Of a stretch of DNA of 64,000 bases, positions 8,583 to 16,554 are shown in pieces. Positions within the stretch are counted from its first letter, which is position 1. Each line of letters begins with the position of its first letter. The notes beneath the pieces were generated by a model, which was not told where the DNA came from, ran no database searches, and saw nothing but the letters and a program-made list of their open reading frames with translations. Source of the DNA: Pseudarthrobacter sp. C4D7 (GTDB lineage: Bacteria; Actinomycetota; Actinomycetes; Actinomycetales; Micrococcaceae). The position numbers and the translations under genes were made by a program. Location of the stretch: positions 62,001 to 126,000 of the forward strand of contig NZ_JABFMW010000005.1 in the NCBI RefSeq assembly GCF_013359725.1, in the 5' to 3' direction.

Positions 8583-9821
8583 GTGAAGATCCTTGAAACC
8601 CTTCCCGTCACACTGGACGATGTCCTTGAGGCGCAGAAGCTGCTTGACGGGATCATTGCGCGCACGCCCGTCGAATCATCCCGGGCGCTGGGCGGCATGG
8701 TAGGCGGCGACGTCCACTTCAAATGCGAAAACCTGCAGCGCGCCGGCTCCTTCAAGGTCCGTGGCGCCTACGTCCGGATGGCCAGGCTCTCGCCGGACGA
8801 GAAAAAGCGCGGCGTGGTGGCCGCCTCCGCCGGCAACCACGCGCAGGGCGTGGCCGTCGCAGCCAAAAGCCTTGGCATCAAGGCCCGGATCTACATGCCG
8901 CTGGGCGTGGCACTGCCCAAACTGGCCGCCACCCGCAGCCACGGCGCCGAGGTTGTCCTGCACGGCCACAACGTCGACGAGGCGCTCGCTGAGGCACAGC
9001 GCTACAGCGACGAGACCGGCATGGTCTTTGTCCACCCGTTCGACAACGTGGACGTCGTGGCAGGCCAGGGGACGGTTGGCCTGGAAATCCTCGAGCAGGT
9101 CCCCGACGTCGACACTGTCCTGATGGGCGTCGGCGGTGGCGGGCTCCTGGCGGGCGTCGCCGTCGCCATCAAGGCCCGCGCAAGGGAACTGGGCCGGGAG
9201 ATCCGCATCATCGGCGTGCAGGCGGAAAACGCCGCCGCCTACCCGCCGTCGCTCGCCGCCGACGCCCTCGTACCCCTGAAGAAGGTCTCCACCATGGCGG
9301 ACGGCATCGCCGTGGGGCGCCCGGGACAGCTGCCCTTCAGCATCATCCGCGAACTGGTGGACGACGTTGTGACCGTCAGCGAAGACTCCCTGGCCCGCGC
9401 CCTGATCTTCCTGCTGGAGCGGGCCAAAATGGTGGTGGAACCCGCAGGCGCAGTGGGTGTGGCGGCCCTCATGGACGGCAAGATCGAAAACCCGGGCTCC
9501 ACCGTGGTGGTCCTCTCCGGCGGAAACATCGATCCCATGCTGATGCTCAAGGTCATCCAGCGCGGCTTGTCCGCAGCAGGCCGCTACATGACCGTACGGA
9601 TGATGCTGGATGACCGCCCGGGCTCGCTGGCAACGATCGCCCGCATCATCGCTGAGAACGATGCGAACGTCACCGGCCTGGACCACACCCGGGTGGGCGG
9701 CTCCATCAGCATGGGCGATGTCTCCATCACCGTGAACCTGGAGACCAAAGGCCACCAGCACGGTGAACAGGTCCTCAGCGCACTCCGTGCCGAGGGCTTC
9801 CAGCCAATCGTTGTGCACTAG
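8583..9821 (+). CDS. ilvA: Threonine ammonia-lyase
   Basis: PLP enzyme deaminating L-threonine to 2-oxobutanoate, the entry to isoleucine. The Schiff-base lysine is K58 in GSFKVRGAY; the phosphate loop is GVGGGGLLAGVA. A single C-terminal ACT domain (about residues 330-412) begins at GRYMTVRMMLDDRPGSLA and suggests allosteric control. At 412 residues it is the shorter single-ACT form rather than the roughly 515-residue E. coli IlvA. The GTG start at 8583 is preceded by AAAGGAG at proper spacing. A rhomboid gene follows after eight bases. Confidence 0.93.
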   Translation: MKILETLPVTLDDVLEAQKLLDGIIARTPVESSRALGGMVGGDVHFKCENLQRAGSFKVRGAYVRMARLSPDEKKRGVVAASAGNHAQGVAVAAKSLGIKARIYMPLGVALPKLAATRSHGAEVVLHGHNVDEALAEAQRYSDETGMVFVHPFDNVDVVAGQGTVGLEILEQVPDVDTVLMGVGGGGLLAGVAVAIKARARELGREIRIIGVQAENAAAYPPSLAADALVPLKKVSTMADGIAVGRPGQLPFSIIRELVDDVVTVSEDSLARALIFLLERAKMVVEPAGAVGVAALMDGKIENPGSTVVVLSGGNIDPMLMLKVIQRGLSAAGRYMTVRMMLDDRPGSLATIARIIAENDANVTGLDHTRVGGSISMGDVSITVNLETKGHQHGEQVLSALRAEGFQPIVVH

Positions 9822-9829
9822 GAACGGAC

Positions 9830-10459
9830 ATGGCCGGACTGGGTGACGGACTGGCGGGAACCGGCGGCGTTCCTGCACGGCAGACCATTGCATCGCGCGC
9901 CAAGGGCGGCCTGGTGGTCCTGGGCGGTTTCGTGGCACTGCTCTTCGCCATCGAGGTGGTCAACACGCTGATGATGGGCGCCCTCACCCGGACCTTCGGC
10001 CTGCGGCCCAGGAGCGCGGACGGCCTGCTGGACATCTTTACCTTCCCGCTCCTGCACGCCAACCTGAACCATCTGCTCTCCAACAGCCTGCCCCTGGTCA
10101 TTTTCGGCTTCCTGGTGTTCCTCTCGGGGCTTCGTGTTTTCCTCACCGCCATGGCGTTCAGCTGGCTCGGCAGCGGGATCACGGTCTGGCTCATCGGCAG
10201 CGGCGTCACGGTGGGGGCCTCAGGGCTGGTGTTCGGGCTCTTCGCGTTCCTTCTGGTGCGCGGGTTCTTCAACCGCAGCTGGCGGCAGATCCTGCTCGCA
10301 GTGGTCCTCTTCATGGGCTACGGGAGCATCCTGCTTGGTGCGCTGCCTTTTGTGGCAGGCTACGTGAGCTGGCAGGCTCACCTCGGCGGCGCCGCGGGCG
10401 GGGTGGTGGCGGCCCTGCTGCTCAGACCACGAACTCCGGCGCGTCTGCGGGAGTCCTAA
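9830..10459 (+). CDS. Rhomboid family intramembrane serine protease
   Basis: Membrane protease of 209 residues with about six hydrophobic segments. The catalytic serine sits in GASGLVFGLF and the catalytic histidine in the last helix, QAHLGGAAGG; the oxyanion-side motif HANLNHLLSN is also present, so the enzyme looks intact. The ATG start follows the ilvA stop by eight bases. Its substrates are unknown. It converges on greA across a shared hairpin. Confidence 0.9.
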   Translation: MAGLGDGLAGTGGVPARQTIASRAKGGLVVLGGFVALLFAIEVVNTLMMGALTRTFGLRPRSADGLLDIFTFPLLHANLNHLLSNSLPLVIFGFLVFLSGLRVFLTAMAFSWLGSGITVWLIGSGVTVGASGLVFGLFAFLLVRGFFNRSWRQILLAVVLFMGYGSILLGALPFVAGYVSWQAHLGGAAGGVVAALLLRPRTPARLRES

Positions 10460-10500
10460 GGGCGGGTTCTCCGGTTGCCCCGCTGAACGGATGCAAAAAA

Positions 10501-10540
10501 GAAGCGGCGGCCGATCCCTCCCGGGATGGGCCGCCGCTTC
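10501..10540 (-). terminator. Terminator of greA
   Basis: 12-bp perfect stem, GAAGCGGCGGCC (10501-10512) with its complement at 10529-10540. On the minus strand it is followed by six T residues (10495-10500), a textbook intrinsic terminator for greA; it may also stop the convergent rhomboid transcript. Confidence 0.9.
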
Positions 10541-10570
10541 CTTCCTGACTGGCGTCCTGCCTGTGCAGCG

Positions 10571-11065
10571 CTAGCCGGCGTAGGGCTTGGCGGAGAGGAT
10601 CTCCACCTTGATGTCCTTGCCGTTCGGTGCAACGTAGCTGAGGCTGTCGCCCTCCTTGTGTCCCAGGATGGCGGCGCCCAGCGGAGACTTCTCGCTGAAG
10701 ACATCGAGGTCTGAGTCGCCCGCGATCTCGCGCGAGCCCAGCAGGAACGTCTCCTCATCGCCGGCGATCTTTGCAACGACGATCATGCCGGGCTCCACGA
10801 TGCCGTCATCGGCAGGCGCTTCACCAACATGGGCGTCCCGGAGCAGGACCGTCAGCTGGCGGATGCGGGCCTCAATCTTGCCCTGCTCCTCCTTGGCCGC
10901 GTGGTAGCCCCCGTTTTCCTTGAGATCCCCCTCTTGCCGCGCTGCTTCAATCTTCTGGACGATCTCCGCCCGGCCTGCGCCGGAAAGGTGGTCCAGCTCT
11001 GCCTTCAGGCGGTCAAAAGCTTCCTGGGTAAGCCAGGCGGCAGATGCGCTGTTGGTGGTAGACAC
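10571..11065 (-). CDS. greA: Transcription elongation factor GreA
   Basis: Binds the secondary channel of RNA polymerase and stimulates cleavage of backtracked RNA. 164 residues, as usual for actinobacterial GreA. The N-terminal coiled coil carries the acidic tip in the segment GDLKENGGYHAAKEEQGKIE, and the C-terminal FKBP-like domain contains SPLGAAILGHKEGD. The GTG at 11065 is chosen over the ATG at 11095 because AGAGGAG lies five to six bases upstream of it. Confidence 0.96.
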   Translation of the reverse strand: MSTTNSASAAWLTQEAFDRLKAELDHLSGAGRAEIVQKIEAARQEGDLKENGGYHAAKEEQGKIEARIRQLTVLLRDAHVGEAPADDGIVEPGMIVVAKIAGDEETFLLGSREIAGDSDLDVFSEKSPLGAAILGHKEGDSLSYVAPNGKDIKVEILSAKPYAG

Positions 11066-11216
11066 GGACTTCTCCTCTAGTGGTCTTACATGCAAAATAC
11101 CCCGCCACGGTGGCCACTTGTGGAACAGTAACCAGCTCAGCGGGGTAAAGGTATCTCTCCATTGTAGTCAATCCCTTGGAGATAACCCAACAATCAAGCG
11201 TCGCGCATCACATCTT

Positions 11217-11675
11217 CTAGGACGCCCCGCCGGGAATCCAGCAGCTGTCCACCACGCCGGATACGGAAGCCGACTCCGTGCGCAACGTGACGCGCTGGGC
11301 GACTGTCCTGCCGCCGTCGGCCGTTCCGTCCGCCGCTGACGGCGGAATGTCCACCACTTTCCAGCCCACCACGGCAAATTTGCTGTCCAGTGCCTTCACC
11401 GCGCACTTGACGGGCGTTGCCGGCTCCCTGACCACCTGGAAATCCACTTCGGCGATCGTGGCGTCCGCGGTGCTGTATCCAACATCCTTGAACGTGACCC
11501 CGGAGAGCGAGTTCGCTGTGGTCACCCAGGCCAGGAAGCCAATTCCCACGGCCAGTGCCGCACCGATAACAGCCCGGGCGGCCTTGGGGGAGAGCCGGCG
11601 CTTTTTGGCACCATACCGATTGGCTAGGCTAGTGTCTGCGGGCGCGGATGGGGCCGGCTGGTCCGGGGAAGTCAC
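11217..11675 (-). CDS. DUF4307 domain-containing membrane protein
   Basis: Small actinobacterial protein of unknown function, 152 residues. A Pro/Ala-rich head and a basic stretch (YGAKKRRLSPKAAR) precede one membrane helix near residues 36-56; the remaining about 95 residues (VGYSTADATIAEVDFQVVRE onward) should be extracytoplasmic with a beta-rich fold. It contains a conserved lone cysteine in PVKCAVKALD. The position between greA and mca matches mycobacteria. The GTG start lies six bases after a TAAACT -10 element, so the mRNA is probably leaderless. Confidence 0.88.
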   Translation of the reverse strand: MTSPDQPAPSAPADTSLANRYGAKKRRLSPKAARAVIGAALAVGIGFLAWVTTANSLSGVTFKDVGYSTADATIAEVDFQVVREPATPVKCAVKALDSKFAVVGWKVVDIPPSAADGTADGGRTVAQRVTLRTESASVSGVVDSCWIPGGAS

Positions 11676-11681
11676 CAGACC

Positions 11682-11687
11682 AGTTTA
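11682..11687 (-). promoter_or_regulatory. -10 element, leaderless DUF4307 gene
   Basis: TAAACT on the minus strand, followed by six bases and the GTG start. No ribosome site is present, consistent with transcription starting at the start codon. Confidence 0.55.
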
Positions 11688-11806
11688 GTGCCCTTTCCGC
11701 CGGCGCTCTCGCGGCAGCAGCAGCTGCCGGCGGGGTACGGTGTCCGCCCCATCATCCACAAGCTGCCCCAACGCCGCGAAGACAAGAATAAGGAGCCGTC
11801 CCTTCC

Positions 11807-12712
11807 ATGACAGCGTCCAGCAATCCCCAGGTGCCGCTCCGGCTGCTCGCGGTCCATGCCCACCCGGATGACGAATCCAGCAAGGGTGCTGCGACCATGG
11901 CCATGTATGCATCGTCAGGAGTGGATGTCATGGTGGCCACCTGTACGGACGGCTCCCGCGGCGACATCCAGAACCCGGCCGTGGAAGGCGAAGCGCATCC
12001 CAAGCGGGACATGGCCGGGGCCCGCCGGCTGGAAATGCGGCGGGCCGCTGAAATCCTGGGCATCCGCCAGCAGTGGCTGGGCTTCGTGGACTCCGGTCTC
12101 CCTGAAGGCGATCCCCTCCCGCCGCTTCCGGTCGGTTCGTTTGCCACGCTTCCGCTGCAGCAGGCCGCCGCGCCCCTGGTGCGCCTGGTCCGGTCCTTCA
12201 AGCCGCACGTGATCCTGAGCTATGACGAGAACGGCGGCTACCCCCACCCGGACCACATCATGGCCCACAAGGTGGCCGTTGAAGCCTTCGACGCGGCGGG
12301 GGATCCGGAGCGCTATCCGGACGCGGGGGACCCCTGGGCACCCAGCAAGCTCTACTACGACCGGGCCTTCAGCCCGGAACGGTTCCGGGCGCTGCACTTT
12401 GCGCTCGAAGAAGCCGGCCTGCAGTCCCCGTATGCCGAGCGGCTGGCTGCCTGGCTGGAGTCCGACGCTGAAGGGCACACTCCGCCGCCTGCCGCGCACC
12501 CCACCACCACCCAGGTGGATTGCGGCGACTTCTTCGAAACGCGCGACGACGCCCTGCGCGCCCACCGTACGCAGGTGGACCCGTTGGGGTTCTTCTTCGC
12601 GGTTTCGCCGGATATGCAGCGCCGGGTCTGGCCTTGGGAAGACTACTCCCTGATCCAGTCCCGGGTGCCCTCCGAACTCCCTGAGAGGGACCTGTTCGCA
12701 GGGCTAAGATAG
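11807..12712 (+). CDS. mca: Mycothiol conjugate amidase Mca
   Basis: Zinc amidase cleaving mycothiol S-conjugates to a mercapturic acid plus GlcN-inositol, used for detoxification. 301 residues. The metal-binding motif AHPDDESSKGAATMAMY lies near residues 19-35, where SSKG distinguishes Mca from the deacetylase MshB, and the third metal ligand is in YPHPDHIMAHK near residues 140-150. WPWEDYSLI near the C-terminus is also conserved. AGGAG lies 11 bases upstream of the ATG. Divergent from DUF4307 and greA, as in mycobacteria. Confidence 0.94.
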   Translation: MTASSNPQVPLRLLAVHAHPDDESSKGAATMAMYASSGVDVMVATCTDGSRGDIQNPAVEGEAHPKRDMAGARRLEMRRAAEILGIRQQWLGFVDSGLPEGDPLPPLPVGSFATLPLQQAAAPLVRLVRSFKPHVILSYDENGGYPHPDHIMAHKVAVEAFDAAGDPERYPDAGDPWAPSKLYYDRAFSPERFRALHFALEEAGLQSPYAERLAAWLESDAEGHTPPPAAHPTTTQVDCGDFFETRDDALRAHRTQVDPLGFFFAVSPDMQRRVWPWEDYSLIQSRVPSELPERDLFAGLR

Positions 12713-12734
12713 AAAGGCAGGCTATTTCTATCTT
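12706..12734. repeat. AT-rich 10-bp inverted repeat spanning the mca stop codon
   Basis: AAGATAGAAA (12706-12715) and TTTCTATCTT (12725-12734) are perfectly complementary around a nine-base spacer, and the mca stop lies in the left arm. It could be a hairpin terminator or an operator for the next gene, whose possible -10 TAAGAT (12705-12710) overlaps it. Confidence 0.6.
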
Positions 12735-12809
12735 GCGTAGAAAACAGGGGCGGCGACGGGCCGTTCCTGCCGCATCCTGCTGCATCCGTTCCACCAGAAG
12801 GTTCTAACC

Positions 12810-13151
12810 GTGCATTCTCTGCTCCTCAGCCTGGCCACCACTCCGAGCCCCCTGCCCACCCCGACGCTCCGGGACGGCATATCCGAGGACCAGGTGACGC
12901 CGGGCCTCCTGGGGTTCATCATGACGGCCTTCTTCGTCATAGCCACCGCCCTGCTGATTGTGGACATGGTGCGCCGGATCCGCAGGGTCCGCTACCGTGC
13001 CCAGGTGGAGGAAGAGCGCATGGCGGCTGCTGCCTCGGCTGACATCGATGCCGCCGACGCCCAGGACGGGTTCGACGGCGGCACGCACCGGGCAGCGCCG
13101 GACGCCAACGGAAACGGCCAGGCAGGCGGGCTGTCGCAGCCCCGCGAATAG
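12810..13151 (+). CDS. Small single-pass membrane protein downstream of mca
   Basis: 113 residues, function unknown. A short N-terminal segment is followed by one clear transmembrane helix (GLLGFIMTAFFVIATALLIV, about residues 31-50), then a strongly basic stop-transfer stretch (RRIRRVRYR) and a charged, probably disordered cytoplasmic tail. The GTG start at 12810 has no strong ribosome site. The same kind of small membrane protein follows mca in mycobacteria (Rv1083, from memory), suggesting conserved linkage. Confidence 0.75.
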   Translation: MHSLLLSLATTPSPLPTPTLRDGISEDQVTPGLLGFIMTAFFVIATALLIVDMVRRIRRVRYRAQVEEERMAAAASADIDAADAQDGFDGGTHRAAPDANGNGQAGGLSQPRE

Positions 13152-13197
13152 TCAAACCCGCCAACGGTCCGCAGATTTGGGCCCGCGGTGGGCGGCC

Positions 13198-13938
13198 TTA
13201 GGAAAGGACCGCCAGCGCGATCGCCACGAAGTGGGCTGCGAAGGCAAGGACGGTCAACGCGTGGAACAGTTCGTGGAAACCGAAGTGGTGATAGCTGATA
13301 TTGGGCTTCTTGAGGGCGTAGAACACGGCTCCCGTGATGTACAGGACGCCTCCCACGCAGATCAGCACGGCTGAGGGAACGCTGGCCTGGAAAAACTGCG
13401 GCAGGTAGAACAGCGCGCCGCAGCCCAGGGCGATGTAGATGGGCACGTACAGCCAGCGCGGTGCATCGGTCCACAGTAGCCGGAACAGCACGCCGAGGAT
13501 GGCCCCGGCCCAGATAACCCATAGCAGGACCACCGCCTGCTGCCGCTCCAGCAGGGTCCAGGCCAGCGGGGTGTAGGTGCCGGCGATCACCAGCATGATG
13601 TTGGTGTGGTCCAGCCGCTTCAGGATGAGCTTCACGCGCGGGGACCAGTTGCCGCGGTGGTAGACGGCGCTGACGCCAAAGAGCAGGACGCCTGTGGCGG
13701 CGTAGATGGCAGAGGTAATCCGGCGGTCCGCCGTGGGGGCGAGGGCAACCAGGATGATCCCGGCGGCAAGCGCCAGCGGGGCGGTGACAGTGTGGATCCA
13801 GCCCCGCCACTTTGGCTTGATCATCAGCAGTTCCGCCAGGCGGACAGCCGTCTCATCCACGGCGCTGGGCCCCGGATCCGGGACATTTCGGTCCTCCGGT
13901 CGGGGCGCCGGGGAGGGCTGCGGAGAGTCGCTGTTCAT
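13198..13938 (-). CDS. Hemolysin III family (PAQR/TrhA) membrane protein
   Basis: Seven-helix membrane protein of 246 residues with a disordered N-terminal head of about 40 residues. The conserved metal-site motifs of the PAQR superfamily are visible: SAVYHRGNW, LDHTNIMLVIAGTYTP, and the C-terminal histidine pair region HHFGFHELFHALTV. Bacterial members are associated with lipid homeostasis rather than proven hemolysis. Divergent from the prenyl synthase gene; a large palindrome lies between them. Confidence 0.9.
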   Translation of the reverse strand: MNSDSPQPSPAPRPEDRNVPDPGPSAVDETAVRLAELLMIKPKWRGWIHTVTAPLALAAGIILVALAPTADRRITSAIYAATGVLLFGVSAVYHRGNWSPRVKLILKRLDHTNIMLVIAGTYTPLAWTLLERQQAVVLLWVIWAGAILGVLFRLLWTDAPRWLYVPIYIALGCGALFYLPQFFQASVPSAVLICVGGVLYITGAVFYALKKPNISYHHFGFHELFHALTVLAFAAHFVAIALAVLS

Positions 13939-13944
13939 GGCACC

Positions 13945-13950
13945 AGAATA
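13945..13950 (-). promoter_or_regulatory. -10 element, leaderless hemolysin III gene
   Basis: TATTCT on the minus strand, six bases before the ATG. The -35 region falls within the TAACTTAC/GTAAGTTA repeats just upstream, so a repressor there would block this promoter. Confidence 0.55.
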
Positions 13951-13990
13951 ACTTACGGAACAGTAAGTTACCCGCGGGTAACTTACTGTT
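13949..13990. promoter_or_regulatory. Large palindromic operator candidate
   Basis: Bases 13959-13990 form a perfect 32-bp palindrome with arms AACAGTAAGTT and AACTTACTGTT around ACCCGCGGGT. The octamer TAACTTAC or its complement occurs three times (13949-13956, 13963-13970, 13979-13986). It lies between the hemolysin III start and the prenyl synthase promoter. The size and symmetry resemble TetR-family operators (inference). Confidence 0.75.
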
Positions 13991-14074
13991 GGGGCCGGTC
14001 CTTCGGTGCTGCCTGTCCCGGGTGACGGCTGGCGGTAGCCTAGGATGTGGATGTACGTACGGCAGGAAAGTCAG

Positions 14075-14848
14075 GTGAGTGGACGCGTGGAGTTGCCCGG
14101 GTTCCTCTATGGCTATTACGAGCGCCGGCTGCTCAAGGACCTTCCCCGCGACCGCATTCCCCGGCACATCGGTGTCATGGTGGACGGCAACCGGCGCTGG
14201 GCCAAGCAGTTCAACGCCCCCACCGCACAGGGGCACCAGGCCGGTGCGGACAAGATCCACGAATTCCTGGGCTGGTGCCAGGAACTGGGCGTCAACGTGG
14301 TGACGCTCTACATGCTCTCCACGGACAACATGAACCGCTCCAGTGAGGAGCTGGACCTCCTGATGGGGATCATCGCCAACACCCTCGACCGGTTGGACGA
14401 GGATGCGAACATCTCCGTCCATGCCATGGGTGCCCCGGAGCTGTTGCCGGACTACCTGGCCGAGCGGCTGAACAAACTGACGGCCAGGACGCCCGTGCGG
14501 GAAAAGATCCACGTCAACGTCGCCGTGGGGTACGGGGGCCGGCGGGAGATCGTCGACGCCGTCCGGGAACTCCTCCATGATGCCGTGGCCAAGGGTATGG
14601 ACATCTCCAAGCTCGCCGATGACCTGTGCGTCGATGACATCTCCCGGTTCCTCTACACGCGCGGCCAGCCGGACCCCGACCTAGTCATCAGGACATCGGG
14701 CGAGCAGCGCCTCTCCGGATTCCTGATGTGGCAGAGCGCCTACAGCGAGTTCTACTTCTGCGAGGCCCTGTGGCCCGCCTTCCGCAAGGTGGATTTCCTC
14801 CGCGCCCTCCGGGACTACGCCGGCCGGCAGCGGCGCTTCGGCACCTGA
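14075..14848 (+). CDS. Isoprenyl (cis-prenyl) diphosphate synthase, short-chain type
   Basis: UppS-superfamily enzyme condensing isopentenyl diphosphate onto an allylic primer to make polyprenyl carriers or their precursors. 257 residues from the GTG at 14075. The catalytic aspartate is D37 in HIGVMVDGNRRWAKQ; TLYMLSTDNMNR and the C-terminal DLVIRTSGEQRLSGF are family signatures. AGGAAAG four bases upstream supports GTG 14075; TAGGAT (14041-14046) looks like the -10 and overlaps the upstream ATG at 14045, arguing against that start. The pairing with hemolysin III matches mycobacterial Rv1085c/Rv1086, where the enzyme makes Z,E-farnesyl diphosphate (from memory). Confidence 0.9.
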   Translation: MSGRVELPGFLYGYYERRLLKDLPRDRIPRHIGVMVDGNRRWAKQFNAPTAQGHQAGADKIHEFLGWCQELGVNVVTLYMLSTDNMNRSSEELDLLMGIIANTLDRLDEDANISVHAMGAPELLPDYLAERLNKLTARTPVREKIHVNVAVGYGGRREIVDAVRELLHDAVAKGMDISKLADDLCVDDISRFLYTRGQPDPDLVIRTSGEQRLSGFLMWQSAYSEFYFCEALWPAFRKVDFLRALRDYAGRQRRFGT

Positions 14849-14869
14849 ACCCCCGGTTCACCGCGAGTT

Positions 14870-15027
14870 CATACAACCGCCGGAGAAATCGCCGCCGAAT
14901 AGTTGCGGAAATGCCCCGCAGTGGATTTACGTTATATCCATCAGCAGGCAAACCGCCGGCTGATCGGGGAGGCCAGTACATGGAGCGAAACATCGCACCG
15001 GTTGTATGGGAGGCCGGACCCGGCCTC
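14870..15027 (+). other. Potentially structured leader before phoH2
   Basis: CATACAACCG (14870-14879) pairs perfectly with CGGTTGTATG (14999-15008), enclosing smaller hairpins (TGCGG 14904-14908 with CCGCA 14916-14920; ATCAGC 14940-14945 with GCTGAT 14959-14964). A GC-rich hairpin (15010-15027, arms GAGGCCGG and CCGGCCTC) follows directly. This resembles a closed domain plus expression hairpin. I recognise no known riboswitch class. Confidence 0.4.
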
Positions 15028-15051
15028 GTGGCCGAGCCGCCTCACCACTAA
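14980..15051 (+). CDS. Small ORF (23 codons) with strong ribosome site, upstream of phoH2
   Basis: The ATG at 14980 is preceded by GGGGAGG (14966-14972) with seven bases of spacing, one of the best ribosome sites in the window. The peptide has 23 residues, acidic at the start ([11 protein letters not shown]) and ending in PPHH. The stop is 34 bases before the phoH2 GTG. The same frame is open further upstream, with another ATG at 14911 (46 residues) lacking a ribosome site. No homologue is recognised. In mycobacteria a small antitoxin-like gene (phoAT, from memory) precedes phoH2, so an analogous partner or a leader peptide is possible. Confidence 0.5.
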   Translation: MERNIAPVVWEAGPGLVAEPPHH

Positions 15052-15085
15052 CAATTCCGGGCTGGCGCCCGGGGCTGGAGTCGAT

Positions 15086-16504
15086 GTGGCTACTTCTGAA
15101 AAACTGCCCGAGGTCCTGGTTGGACAGGGCGGAAAAGCTACCTCTCGCGCCGAGCGAGCTACCTCTGAGACCGGCGCAGCAACAGTTGCTGCGGCCGGTT
15201 TTGCTGTCTCCGGAAGGGAAGCCGACATCCACACCTTCGTCATCGACACCTCCGTCCTGCTCTCCGACCCGCGCGCGCTCCTGCGGTTCGCCGAACACGA
15301 GGTGGTGGTGCCCGTCGTCGTCATCACCGAACTCGAAGCCAAGCGGCACGATCCCGAGCTCGGCTACTTCGCCCGGAATGCCCTGCGCCTTTTGGACGAC
15401 CTCAGGGTCAAGCACGGCGGCCTGAACCAGCCCATCCCCATCGGGGACGACGGCGGCACCCTCATGGTGGAGCTCAACCACATCTCCGCTGAGGTACTGC
15501 CCCTGGGCTTCCGCAGCGGCGACAATGACAGCCGCATCCTGGCCGTGGCCAAGAACCTGGCCAACGAGGGACGCAACGTCACGGTGGTCTCCAAGGACCT
15601 GCCCATGCGAGTCAAAGCCTCCGCCATGGGGCTCACCGCGGACGAATACCGCAACGAGCTGGTCAAGGACTCCGGTTGGACGGGGGTTGCCGAAGTCGAG
15701 GCGGACGAGCAGGAAATAGCCACGCTCTACGGCCACGAACCCGTCTTCATCCCCGCCGCGGCCGAACTGCCCGTCAACACCGGCCTGGTGCTGCTCTCCA
15801 ACCGTGGCTCCGCACTGGGCCGGGTAGGCGCCGACAAGCAGGTCCGCCTGGTCAAGGGCGATCGCGACGTCTTCGGCCTCCACGGCCGTTCCGCCGAGCA
15901 GCGGCTGGCCATCGACATGCTGATGGACCCCTCGGTGGGCATCGTGTCCATCGGTGGCCGCGCCGGCACCGGCAAGTCGGCACTGGCCCTCTGCGCGGGC
16001 CTGGAAGCTGTGCTGGAACGCCGTGAACACCGGAAGGTGATCGTCTTCCGGCCGCTTTACGCCGTGGGGGGCCAGGAGCTCGGTTACCTGCCCGGCTCGG
16101 AATCCGAGAAAATGAATCCGTGGGCGCAGGCAGTCTTCGACACCCTCGGCGCCCTGGTCAGCCAGGAAGTGGTGGAGGAGGTCATGGACCGCGGCATGCT
16201 CGAGGTTATGCCCCTCACCCACATCCGCGGCCGGTCGCTCCACGACGCCTTCGTGATCGTCGATGAGGCCCAGTCGCTCGAAAAGAACGTCCTCCTCACC
16301 GTCATGAGCCGCATGGGCCAGAACTCCAAGATCGTCCTCACCCACGACGTCGCCCAACGGGACAACCTCCGCGTCGGCCGCCACGACGGAATCGCCGCCG
16401 TCGTCGAAACCCTGAAAGGACACCCCCTCTTCGGCCACGTCACCCTGACCCGCTCGGAAAGGTCCCCGATCGCCGCCCTGGTGACGGAGCTCCTGGAGGG
16501 CTGA
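15086..16504 (+). CDS. phoH2: PIN-PhoH fusion protein PhoH2 (RNA helicase/RNase)
   Basis: Cytoplasmic protein of 472 residues. An N-terminal PIN domain (about residues 45-185; acidic residues in [21 protein letters not shown] and the later DNDSRI) is joined to a PhoH ATPase domain (about 240-472; Walker [10 protein letters not shown] near 291, Walker B FVIVDEAQ). Mycobacterial PhoH2 unwinds and cleaves RNA. The GTG at 15086 is preceded by GGGGCTGGAG; the frame is open upstream to 14903, but that stretch has no ribosome site and does not resemble the family. Downstream of the prenyl synthase in the same orientation. Confidence 0.93.
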   Translation: MATSEKLPEVLVGQGGKATSRAERATSETGAATVAAAGFAVSGREADIHTFVIDTSVLLSDPRALLRFAEHEVVVPVVVITELEAKRHDPELGYFARNALRLLDDLRVKHGGLNQPIPIGDDGGTLMVELNHISAEVLPLGFRSGDNDSRILAVAKNLANEGRNVTVVSKDLPMRVKASAMGLTADEYRNELVKDSGWTGVAEVEADEQEIATLYGHEPVFIPAAAELPVNTGLVLLSNRGSALGRVGADKQVRLVKGDRDVFGLHGRSAEQRLAIDMLMDPSVGIVSIGGRAGTGKSALALCAGLEAVLERREHRKVIVFRPLYAVGGQELGYLPGSESEKMNPWAQAVFDTLGALVSQEVVEEVMDRGMLEVMPLTHIRGRSLHDAFVIVDEAQSLEKNVLLTVMSRMGQNSKIVLTHDVAQRDNLRVGRHDGIAAVVETLKGHPLFGHVTLTRSERSPIAALVTELLEG

Positions 16505-16517
16505 CCTAACCCAAGCA

Positions 16518-16553
16518 AAGGGCCGTGGCCGGGTTCGCCGGGCCACGGCCCTT
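16518..16553 (+). terminator. Hairpin after phoH2, likely terminator
   Basis: Perfect 13-bp stem AAGGGCCGTGGCC (16518-16530) with its complement at 16541-16553 and a ten-base loop, 14 bases after the phoH2 stop. No T tract follows. A near copy of this hairpin recurs inverted at about 16821-16850. Confidence 0.65.
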
Positions 16554-16554
16554 C

